From NCBI GenBank assembly GCA_037157565.1, contig JAZHRO010000003.1:37957001-38021000 (forward strand): 64,000 bases of DNA. Direction: 5' to 3'. This DNA is from Thalassia testudinum (lineage: Eukaryota; Streptophyta; Magnoliopsida; Alismatales; Hydrocharitaceae). A program made the position numbers and the translations under genes. Shown here one piece after another: positions 55,036 through 64,000 of the stretch (position 1 is the stretch's first letter; each line of letters begins with the position of its first letter). Below the pieces are notes generated by a model, which did not search any database, was not told the origin of the DNA, and worked only from the letters and a program-made list of their open reading frames with translations.

Positions 55036-56741
55036 TGTTGGTGCTAGAGCACCACGATCATTTGTTTTGATGATAACAAAACACGTGTTATTTAACATTT
55101 GCACTTTTAGTCCTAGATTTCAGGTCAATCGCAAATGGATACGTGATTAGACGGAGTTCGAGCTCGCATCCAGGACGGATTGGACGAGCTTGATGGAAAA
55201 TAGAAGAGATTCGCGAGGAGCGATAGATTAAAGATGGAAGGAAATGAAGAATATGATAGATTTACTTCTTTTTTACTTGTTGTATTTTTCGTTTCTTTTG
55301 TTGCTCTTTATTTCCTTAGATATCTCATGTTAAAGAGCCTCAAAGTACCCTAACAGTAGTCCTAGGAACTGCTGCACAACCCTAAGATACTTAGGTTTTC
55401 TGTAGAATACTTAGAAAACTAATATAGGGTTCAAACAGCACTTCCGGATGTCTAATTCTAAAATCAGACGTCTGGTAAAGTTTTTTAAGACGTCTAACTG
55501 TTGTTTCAGACGTCTGATTACTATTAGGCTAGACTTTGTATTCTATTTGATGAAATCAGACGTCTTAGGAGACATCTGATGACTTTGCCAGACGTCTAAT
55601 TAGTGGACCGTTGGCTGGCTTAGCAAACACTCAAGATTATGACCATTAGAGCCTTATCAGACGTCCTAGGCATTTCCAGACGTCTGATAAATGACCATTT
55701 TGCCTTAGCTGACCCAAAATCTCTTCTCAGAGATTTTCTAGCCGTTGCAACATTTGGAAAATCCATTCCCACAGTAAAAGTAGGTTTCCATACGTCCAGA
55801 CATAATGCCAGAGTCCTATATGTCGTCTGTTGGACTTGCGCAAGAACCCTATTTAGATCTAATTCAAGTCAGGAAGCAACCCACCCAAAATCAGACGTCT
55901 GACCTTGAAATCAGACGTCTTAAAGTGAAGTTCCAGACGTCTGATGCCAGAATTAGACGTCTGATAAGCCTGTCAGAACAATGATTGTTCCTGATTTCGG
56001 GCTGATTCTCTTGGGCTTTGTTCCCAACGGCTATAGAACCTTTCCTAAGCCTTCCAAAGCCTTCCTAAGGCCTCTATAAATAGAGGGGAACCTTTGCAAC
56101 ATAAACACACACCGATACACACTAAGAGAAACACAAGACACACTTAAGCAACATAGTTCCACTCTCTTGTGTCCTAGATAGCTCTTGCTCTCCAAGCTCA
56201 AGTTCCATTCATCTTGAGAGCATCAAGCTGTTGCGCACCCGCTCTCCTGCCGTTGTTCACGAGAGCGACGTTACGCCATGGCGTGGTACACGCATCCGCG
56301 TCGTCGACGCACTCCTTTCAAAGGGAAGCATCCTATTTCTATAGAAGCTAGGTTTAAAATTACTTTGTTGGCTCTATAGGACTTATTTATTTTATCTTTG
56401 TTATTTGGTTGGGTATTCGCTTTGCGAATTCCCGTCTCCTTCGTGAGACAAAATCCTTCTCGTGGAGAGAAGTGGTTGAGGTACGCTACCCTCGTTTAAG
56501 AAGCGTGGTTGTATTGAGGTTGAATCACCCTCGTTTAAACTGATTCGGTTTGGTGGATTTTGATCAACTTGGTTGATCGGAAAATCCTAACTCGAGAGGG
56601 TTAGGTGGTGGTTTTCACCCGGTTTGGGTTTTCACCTATAAATTCTTGTGTACTTTGTGTGATTGACTTTTTGTGAGTTTGTTTATTTTATTTCTGCAAT
56701 TATTACGTCACCCCCTCCTCGTAGGGCCCTGGAAATCTACA
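55036..56741 (+). repeat. SIRE-like LTR 3 (1706 bp)
   Basis: Ends GGAAATCTACA before the right target copy CGCGG. TATA box at 56072-56086. It lacks the short segment with CATACCTTAGACCAGACGTC seen in LTRs 1 and 2 (a small deletion near 55560), so its palindrome array is shorter. Confidence 0.92.
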
Positions 56742-56746
56742 CGCGG

Positions 56747-56780
56747 AGGCATGCATTCGCATCGTGCAGCACCAATGCGT
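56747..56780 (+). repeat. 5' LTR of E, second part
   Basis: 34 bases left between two nested insertions: AGGCATGCATTCGCATCGTG and onward to AATGCGT. The last five bases TGCGT are the target copy of the next insertion. Confidence 0.75.
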
Positions 56781-59053
56781 TGAGAAATGCCAGTTTATCA
56801 TCATTCTTATGCATTATAACAAACCTCGCTCTTAGGATTTTGCTCCGCAAAGAGGTTTTTGGGCTGCATCTAGGCATTAACTAGGTTAGGCATGCATTGC
56901 ATTTTTTTTTCTTGTCATTTTAATATGTTTTTGTGAGTGTTAGGGATGAACAGATATACAAATCCCTAAAACCCTAGCACTTAAGAAGGCAAATGGTGAA
57001 GGAGGAGCTCAGACTAAGTGGAACTCAACTTGATCCAGCTCACCACAACAGGAACTTGGCTCACTTGGACTAGGGTTAGCTCATCCCAGCTCCATTTAGC
57101 TAATCTCAGCTGAATGGTAGCTCAAGAGAGTTCATCTTAGCTCACCCTAGCTCAAGTCAGCTCTGATCCAGCTCAACCTAGTTGAGCCTAGCTCATCTCA
57201 GCTCCCACAAGTCCACGGGGAGCTCTAGCTAGCTCAACTGAGTTCACTGGAGTTCACCCCAGCTCAGATCCAACTACATCTAGCTCCACTTAACTTTAGC
57301 CAGCTGAAGAAGAATTCATCCCAACTCAGGAAGCTCAAGTCCAACTCCCGGGGACCCAGCTTAGCTCAAGCTAATTGAGATAAGCTACTTTAGTTGCCTT
57401 AATCAGCTCAATCCACCCCAGGAGCACCAGACCCAGCTCACCTCTGCTCCATTCAATAGAAGCCAACTCACTTTAGCTTGGCTTAGCAGCTAGCAAAGAA
57501 CTAGCAAGCTAAGCCAACTAGAGTAGCCCCATGTTTACCTCTTCAGTAGCTACCAGCCCCAATTTAGCTCCAGACTCTGCATATCCAGCTCCTCTCCTCA
57601 AACCCTAAGCTCCACATGCATATTCCTCTACTCTATAGCTAGCTAAGCTAGCTTAGCTTAGCTAGCATCCACCCCTCCATGTCACCAAAAACCTAACCCT
57701 AACTCCACCTACATAACCTACCACTCCAAGTCCACCTAAGCCTACTTAAGCTAGCTCCACCTCTACTCAAGTTGGCGCCACCTCTTCACCACCTTTTACC
57801 CCTCAACTAACCACCAAAAGACACTTAAAGTTGGAACCAAAACTAACCCTAACTACCTCCCTTTTGGCGCCAACCTCAACCCCCATATCCACCCTACACA
57901 TAACCCCTCCAAGCCATCTCCACCATCAACCTTAACCCCCTTCTAGAAGCCTAGAAGTTGGGCCAACCCATGGCACCTCTCCATGGTTGGCACCACTTTT
58001 AGGCGTCCCTTGGCCACCCATAACTACCCCCCTTACACCCCTTAGGTGGCGCCAACTCTCCTTAGCCCTAGGATCACCTAACCACATCCATCTTCCCATC
58101 TTAGCCCTCCATCACAAGAGTCACCTTAACCCCTCATCCTACCCTATAAGAAAAAGACCACCACCCACCACCTTACAACCCATCCTTCACTAGTAAATTT
58201 CCTCTCATATTATACCTAAAGCCCTCGCCCAAGAGAGAAGAAGAAGAAGAAGATTAAGGGGATATTCTGCCCCCTTGGTGCCTTCCCCTCTTCCCTTCTC
58301 TCTTGTGTCCATGCCAGCCAAAGGAGGAGCCAGGGAGGGAAGACCTTTGGAGGAGGTCTTGAAGGTGGTCCACGCCACCTTGGAGGAGAGCTTGAGGGTG
58401 GTGCACGCCCACCCTAGGAGGAAAGACTTAAGGTGGAGAGCATCCACCTTGGAGGAGCTTTCAAGGAAGGAGAAGGAGACCCTCTTTTCAAGCCAAGGAG
58501 CAGCTAGGCTTGGAGCAAGAAGACTCCCTTCCTCACCAGATTCTACAAGATGATTTGTGTTTCTTCTATTGCTTTTATATTTTCCATTTCTAATAGAAGC
58601 ATTCCTCTACTTGTCTTTGTAAAAGAACACAAATTCTGTTAAATTAATTTGCCTTCTTTTTAATTTCATGTTGCAATTGTTATCTTTGTTCTAGCACTTG
58701 TTTCACTTCCACTCCCTAATTACTCTAGGCCTCCACTTACCTAGAGTGAGCTTAGGTAGTGGACATATTTATCTCTTAAGTTTTAGCTTAGCAATTTTAG
58801 GTGTTAGCACTTTTCCATCGCAATTTGTATTTTGCCCTCATTATTACAAAACTGAAAAGAATTATATATTTTAAATAACAAAAAGAAAGTTGAGATTTAT
58901 TTTCTAAGCAAGAGATTTTAATTGCAAATTTGCCTCTTTGGACAACCCTAGATGCTCCCCTATCTAGGAATATAAATTTAAAAGCGTATGCGATTTGGCT
59001 TGTTACAATGACTTAAAAACCAGCTTTTACAGATCACGCCAAATTTTGCATCA
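56781..59053 (+). mobile_element. 2.27 kb LTR-like insertion (probable solo LTR)
   Basis: TGAGAAATGC to TTTTGCATCA with perfect duplications TGCGT (56776-56780 and 59054-59058). Inside are an AGCT-rich degenerate repeat (about 57000-57690), a C-rich part (57690-58200), a TATA-like CTATAAGAAAAAG (about 58144), a GAAGAAGAAG run (58232-58252) and a purine-rich stretch. No primer site, polypurine tract or coding domain, so a solo LTR of an unidentified family, plus orientation judged from the TATA-like position. The frame at 58275-58553 has no recognised domain. Confidence 0.7.
57000..57690. repeat. Degenerate AGCT-core repeat
   Basis: Words such as CAGCTCA, TAGCTCA and AGCTAGCT recur every 10-20 bases without a fixed period. 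Confidence 0.7.
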
Positions 59054-59058
59054 TGCGT

Positions 59059-60002
59059 AAGCATGTACGTGCGTGACAAAGAGAGCGCACAACGCAGCTC
59101 CAGTGGAGCATGAGCGGTGGGTGGATCTTCAGCGACAGCCTCGCAGACATTTAGTGATGCTTACAGTCGTCACTAATTGTTCGTGGGCGCAAGGCCAGCT
59201 GCACGCTCTAGAAGGCATGAGCTGCCTATAGTGACACTTCTGGCGACAGCTTGGAGGTCTCTAATGGTCACATACCTATTTTATCCTCTTCTCCTCCACT
59301 ATAAAAGGACCTACACCCCCTCCCTTCCATGCCATCTCTACCTACTCTACTCCCTCCTACTCTCAACCTTTAACAAGCCTACCAATGCTCTGTTAGAGCT
59401 TGCTCTCAAGCTCCTAAGGTGCCTATTAGTGTAGCGAGACTCTTCCCTACCAAATACTTCTCCAACTTCCCATACCCATTCACAGGTTGCCTTAGAGCCA
59501 TCCTCCCACCTCCATTTCTATAGCAAATCACCTCTGCCTTCTCACCTCCATTCCGGAGCTGCGCTGAAGCTTACCTCTGCCCAACATCCTCCTGCTTCTC
59601 TCCTCCATCGACCTGCTTCCCATCTCCTTCATCCAAGCTTCCACCAGGTGCCATTGTCTCACCGAACAGCCGCTTCGGGAGATTTCTTCTGACCTCCCTC
59701 AATTTTTATGTTTTCTATATTATTGTAATTGACATTCATGCAATATATCATATTCAATTCTATCTCTCTCTTGTGATTGATTGTCATTTTATTTCAAAAA
59801 CAAATAAAATAACAAAACCCTAAATCACCATGAAGAAACAAATCGAAGCACGGTTTTCATAGAAAGTAACCATCGCCTCCCTGTGTTCGACCTAGAACTC
59901 CCTTTGAGTTTTGGTATAAATTTTATTTGATCATAAGTTTTGCAACTACGATGATAGGTTACTTGTAACCTCAATTTCAAACATGTGAAACCCATGCGAT
60001 CA
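59059..60002 (+). repeat. 5' LTR of E, third part with promoter
   Basis: Homologous to 4700-5593 of D. Contains two sets of GCGACA/GTCACTAA-type arms (59130-59265), the TATA box ACTATAAAAGG (59298-59308), a pyrimidine-rich stretch, CCTGTGTTCGACCTAG-like sequence (59880) and the end CCATGCGATCA. Confidence 0.85.
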
Positions 60003-60005
60003 TTT

Positions 60006-60023
60006 TGGCGCTGTTGCTGGGGA
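60006..60023 (+). other. Primer binding site of E, tRNA-Asp type
   Basis: TGGCGCTGTTGCTGGGGA, two C-to-T differences from element A's site. Confidence 0.88.
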
Positions 60024-61249
60024 GGCAATGGAATTTACTTTATTGTTTTCTGCGCTTCTTTGCATTTACATAGCACTAACCCTGCTTGTCTTTGATCTAC
60101 TATCTTGCTGGTCCCCTAGCATGGCGATCCAAGTGTGGTAGACCAGAGTAAAGTGCGAGTAGAGTGGTTTGTAAGTGTCCCCCACCCACTAGTTCATTTC
60201 ACCACACTAATTACACATACCCAAATCAACTTAGGTCATTTTTATAAGCCCTAGGATAGATTTGGTTGTTTGTTTGCCACCTCCACTCATCTCACCCTCG
60301 CATACATAAAAATACATTAAAAAAAATATACTCTTCTCTTGTGGGATTTTCTGAAAGCTACACACTTAACGTAGGCAACTTCTCACCTTAAGGCGCACAA
60401 TCACACCGATTCTACCACTTAATCGGGATCTGACCTGTGTACCCGGTACACTTAACTCAACGCACAAATAAGTGAGTAGAAATCTGATTAGGTTATGACT
60501 TTTTGTGCACCTTAATCAAGTGGTGCAATAGGCCAATTGCTTGAACTGTTTGAGTTGCACCACCCAATCTAAAACCAATCCATCAAGTAGCCAACCACTT
60601 ACGGTCGATTCTTAGGGCTGAACTAGGCACTTTACATTATTTTTTATTTTGAAAGGAACATATCATCACCTATGCTTTCAAAACTTGGAGTGTTCCACTA
60701 AACCTTGATTGAACCAACCTAAGAATTAAACCCTAAAAGCTACTAAACAAGGTTAAACCCTAAAAGACACATCATCAAACCTTGTTTTCAAACCCTGGTT
60801 GTGCACACACATACATTTCAACTGATCATTAAGGGCACAACCCATCTAAAGGGCCCATCACATTCCAAGAGGACAATCATCCCAAGCCTAATTAAAACTG
60901 AGTAGACATTAGCCTTAAGGATTGATTCGCTCTTCGGGGCTCATATTGAGATTTTCTTCAATTAATGTACATTTGCTGGTCCATCTGATGTTTAGCTTGG
61001 GGAGTAGCATCAAACGACCGTGGCTGGGGGGTACACTAGGAACTAGAGGCGTAAGCCAAAGGAAGAACCTTCTCCCTAGTCCCTCCTTCTAACTGGTTGG
61101 ATTGATCGGATAAAAGTAGACCAAATCATTTATAATCTCAAGACGGGTCTTGGGAGTTTGTTGGTCTTTAGGTTACCCACATAAGGATAGGCTTGGTTGA
61201 TTGTATTACAGGGCTCCTTTCTTTCTTCTGACTTCCCTCCTATTCTACC
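60024..61249 (+). other. 5' leader of element E, shared with B
   Basis: Collinear with 9208-10520 of B: TGTGGTAGACCAGAGTAAAG (about 60134), TTTATAAGCCCTAGGATAG (about 60240), AATCGGGATCTGACCTGTG (about 60421), GGCCCATCACATTCCA (about 60861), and CAAACGACCGTGGCTGGGGG (about 61011). No coding frame. Confidence 0.75.
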
Positions 61250-62675
61250 ATGTATCCTTCCACACCTTTCATACATTTCCAATCCTACCCTCCTAGCACC
61301 ACTTATCCCCAAGATGATTACTATCCATACTTGACTTGTAATTACCCATCCACTAGCTGGGATAATGTTGATTGGGATATGAATCCGGACCTCAGTGTCC
61401 AGGGCCTAACCCTGGACAATAAGACTATGATTACTATCCTTCCTAGAGTTACAATGATTATAGATTTCGATCCTTTGTTGATCAAACCAACCCGATCTAC
61501 AACCAAGAAGGATATGATGATTATAACACCTATCCTCCCCAGTATTCCACTGAATATAGGTCACCACCATTTTTTGAACAGCCTGAGATGACCTACTATC
61601 AGGGAGGAACCCAAGAACCTTGACATCTTGACTCCCCTAGAATTAACCCAAACCTGCCCAAACGTAAATCGAACCAGTCGGTTTAGGTGGACCAACCTAG
61701 AATAGGGTGTTGGCTAATTTGAGGAACACTATACAATCGTTAGAAGCTCAGCCAACACCTTGACTGAAGCATTGGAGCCTATGATAAAAATGATTGATGA
61801 ACTTAATAGTTCTTTATTGGATTTGCTCTAAAATGTTAAGGATAGGGACCTGGGCGAGTTTCTACCTAGGAAGTTGTCGAGGTTGAGGATGAAATTTGTG
61901 GTTCCACTAGCCAAATCATGGGATGATTCTCAAGATGAACCCTCTTTAGGAGAGCCAATGTTTGAACCCTCTCAAGCGCCTGTCAGGGGGGATACATATT
62001 TGGAGATTGGAGATGACTAGATTGGTCTAGGGCAACCTTTTGATGATGAATTGATTGATTCTCCCAAGATCCCCAAGCCAGGAAACGAAGAAAAATGTCT
62101 CCTTGGATCATGAAATGATATATGATTTTGAGACATATATAAATGAGAATCATGGATTCTTTGATTCTATGGGTGAGGAATCTCTCAGTGAAGTCTCACT
62201 TGACCTTAGGGAAAATGATTTTAGTGAAATAAACGGGATTAAGGAATATGATAAATCATTTAATAGCTCAACTATTGAAGATTCTGATTCGGTTTGGGTT
62301 AACTTAGAGGATCTAAATCTTGATGATTCAATCAGTGACCCCATTGCTCATCTACACCCTAAAGAGCTGACTTCTGAGATCATTATGCCCAAGTCAATCT
62401 TGATTCAGCCATTATTTCTGGGCTTGGGTAAATCGTATGGGGTGAATGATATGCTAGAGGCCTTAGAACTTGAGCTCTTGATGTTGGAGGATAGAATTAT
62501 TGAAATGAAAATTTGCGAGGCTAAGTCTGAGGGAACATTGATTTTGGATCTAAGGGTACCTATTGACCTGAAGCCACCTACTTTCTACCAGGACCCTTAT
62601 GCTATATTTCACGTGCAACCAAAGCTTGAAATAACTGATTATTTTTCTGAGCTGAATTTGAAGAGGACTTCTTAA
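61250..62675 (+). pseudogene. Uncharacterised ORF of non-autonomous element E
   Basis: The start at ATG 61250 gives MYPSTPFIHFQSYPP, in a Tyr/Pro/Gln-rich stretch that shifts frame near 61425 and again reads Tyr/Gln/Pro-rich (about 61490-61620). After several stops, 62055-62675 is open for 206 codons: acidic and Ser-rich (YDFETYINENHGFFDS, VWVNLEDLNLDDS), then Leu/Glu-rich (LEALELELLMLEDRI), then the most protein-like part VPIDLKPPTFYQDPYAIF. The position is that of gag-pol in relatives. The first part recalls the Tyr/Asn/Pro-rich tail of Athila gags, but there is no capsid core, NPGWRNHPNF signature, zinc knuckle or pol. I do not recognise it. Confidence 0.5.
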
Positions 62676-63093
62676 CCTATTAAACCATCTTTATCGTTGT
62701 CCAACACTTTGGTCTTAGGTTGCACACCACAAAACTGCTGTCCCGGCCTCGCAAGCTTAACAACCTTTGGTTTCAGGTGATTTTCATCCAGAACCTGAGA
62801 ACCACTCGACCATGGGGCATGGGTCTGCACTATAATCTAGTCCACATTTGTGGACATCTTCTGTTGGCAGGTCTGAGAATCAATATTTTTATTTTGATTC
62901 TGACCCACATTTGTGAATTCTCAATTTCTTCCTTGTATGTATTTTATGCCTAGCTGAAGCCATTAAATTTAACAAGTGTTTATATTTCACATTCTCTGTG
63001 GAGCTGACCGGATTCCTCACGATGTTCAGGTGACATTCTATTTACTCAAACTTTTTCATGTCTTTGTTTTTACAATGAGGACATTGCATCATT

Positions 63094-63110
63094 TAGGCAT
63101 GGGGGGGTGG
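63094..63110 (+). other. Internal polypurine tract of E
   Basis: TAGGCATGGGGGGGTGG after ACAATGAGGACATTGCAT, the best preserved of the five. Confidence 0.65.
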
Positions 63111-64000
63111 ATAATCAATTCCTGAGATCATTTTGTTAACTTCGTAGAATTTCTTTTAGTTTCTTATGGAAAAATAAAAGTTAAAAAATATAAAAAAAAT
63201 GAATTAGGAGAAGAGAACTTAGGCATTTGGAAGTCATTAACTTTTGGAAATGATAAGATCAGACTTTGACACTTAGACTCTTCAGGTCTTTTGGCTTAAT
63301 TAGGCTGGGTGTCCACTCGAATGTGGACTTAGTCTCGAGTCCTCGCCAATTCAAATTTATTTTAATTTGGCTAATAAATTGGGATGATAAGTATGCAACT
63401 TATCAACTCGCCATCTAATTTGAGGGGATTTTAAGTCTAAGTATCTACACACTTCTTTTGCACTGACTCACTTTTCAGCAGTTTCTTTGAAAATTTGGTA
63501 GCTAATAAACTATCTAGGGTGGTATGACTGGAAAGTTGCTGCTGGTAACAACTCATCGGCCAGTTGTCCAGAGCCCAGCCACAAGACCATTTTCATCGTA
63601 CTACATTTAGGTAAATCTTAGATCACGGAAGCCACCTACTTAAAAAAAAAAGAAAAAAGAAAGAAAAAGAAAAAGAAAAATAAAGAAAAAAATAGAAAAA
63701 GGAGAAAATAAAAAAGAAAAACAAATAAAACCACACTTCACCGCACGAGTATGGCTGGAAAGTTATCATGGGTAACAACCTATTGGCCAGTTGTACAAAG
63801 CCCAACTCACAAAAATGCACAATAATTCCCAGAACAATTAGGGAAGAAGCAGGGAAGTAAAATAAGCTGGGGAGATATACACTGGGTTCGCCTTTGTGTT
63901 GACCCCATAAATAAAAGTAGGGAGAAAGCTACTAATAAAAAAGATAAACCTTTAGGCGAGGTCACCTAGGGTCGTAGAAAGCCAATGTCTGTTTCAATGG
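63111..64000 (+). other. Conserved structured 3' module (E copy, truncated by window)
   Basis: Hairpin GTCCAC-N6-GTGGAC (about 63311-63328, with ACTCGA as loop), hairpin GATAAGT-N5-ACTTATC (63386-63404), block of about 57 bp at 63523-63579, A/G-only tract (63640-63728), second copy at 63750-63806, then GGGAGAAAGCTACTAA. The window ends inside it. Confidence 0.72.

Larger units (their letters stand above)
48557..56741 (+). mobile_element. Tandem SIRE-like array: LTR-gag-LTR-gag-LTR
   Basis: Three LTRs (48557-50287, 51797-53528, 55036-56741) and two internal regions (50288-51796, 53529-55035), all in the same orientation. A single 5-bp duplication CGCGG flanks the outer LTRs (48552-48556 and 56742-56746). 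Each internal region has its own primer site, gag remnant and polypurine tract, and nothing else. The shared middle LTR shows this is not two independent insertions; unequal recombination between LTRs of sister copies is the likely origin. Assigned to Ty1/copia Sirevirus type by primer site, gag motifs and tracts. Confidence 0.9.
48017..64000 (+). mobile_element. Element E: non-autonomous Athila-related element, 5' LTR split twice, runs off the window
   Basis: The 5' LTR (48017-48556, 56747-56780 and 59059-60002; 1518 bp together) is followed by a tRNA-Asp-type primer site, a leader, one decayed ORF, the internal polypurine tract (63094) and most of the structured 3' module. By comparison with D, whose tract-to-LTR distance is 1196 bp, the 3' LTR should begin near 64300. 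The whole interior is then only about 4.3 kb, with no room for gag-pol. Confidence 0.82.

Noticed and set aside
58275..58553. 92-codon frame in the insertion at 56781-59053
   Set aside because: Inside an LTR-like unit, purine-rich with Glu/Arg/Lys/Leu bias and internal near-repeats (two VHA pieces). No domain seen.
1..64000. tRNA, rRNA or other RNA genes
   Set aside because: Sequences matching tRNA ends were found only as primer binding sites next to LTRs; no full tRNA-like cloverleaf or rRNA segment was noticed by eye.

Overview
The window is plant nuclear DNA, most probably an angiosperm with a large repeat-rich genome. No host gene could be supported. Nearly all of it is LTR retrotransposons inserted into one another, in at least four nesting levels, with a LINE relic and a CACTA transposase relic in the oldest layer. 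The plant assignment rests on Athila-lineage Ty3/gypsy proteins, primer sites matching plant tRNA-Asp and initiator tRNA-Met, a Sirevirus-type Ty1/copia gag and a plant L1 tail. All coding regions carry stops or frameshifts.

Left part (1-33491). A minus-strand Athila-type element, called C here, is the host layer. Its gag survives in three pieces (33491-32524, 7529-7404, 5681-5594), separated by three insertions. D (3' end at 5593, 5' end off the window) is a non-autonomous Athila-related element that itself carries a minus-strand A-like LTR (1-1870). A SIRE-type solo LTR lies at 5682-7403 (target duplication GGAAT). B (7530-32523) is a complete but decayed Athila element. B's 3' LTR is split by A (18309-31726), a complete 13.4 kb Athila element with 2.64 kb LTRs and a perfect GTAGG duplication.

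Middle part (33492-43049). This holds C's leader, primer site and start of its 5' LTR, then AT-rich DNA with a truncated LINE (about 36525-37700), poorly resolved sequence including a probable minus-strand LTR ending at 41081, and a minus-strand CACTA (En/Spm) TNP2 relic (41082-41682). A minus-strand element F (3' LTR 41683-43049) was inserted into the CACTA relic.

Right part (43050-64000). F's interior carries a 2.6 kb LTR-like insertion (43941-46540, duplication GTGAG) and is then broken by E (from 48017 to beyond the window). E's 5' LTR is split twice: by a tandem LTR-gag-LTR-gag-LTR array of a defective SIRE-like element (48557-56741, one CGCGG duplication around the whole array) and by a 2.27 kb LTR-like insertion (56781-59053, duplication TGCGT). 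E's interior has the tRNA-Asp primer site, a leader shared with B, and one decayed ORF of unknown function instead of gag-pol.

The most interesting signal is a conserved, apparently structured non-coding module of about 1.2 kb. It sits between an internal polypurine tract and the 3' LTR in B, D, E and F, with hairpins and a duplicated block of about 57 bp in the same order. It is shared by an autonomous-type element and its gag-pol-less relatives, which suggests a cis signal used to mobilise non-autonomous elements. Second in interest is the dense array of GACGTC palindromes in the SIRE-like LTRs, a fragment of which also appears in the unrelated LTR of A.
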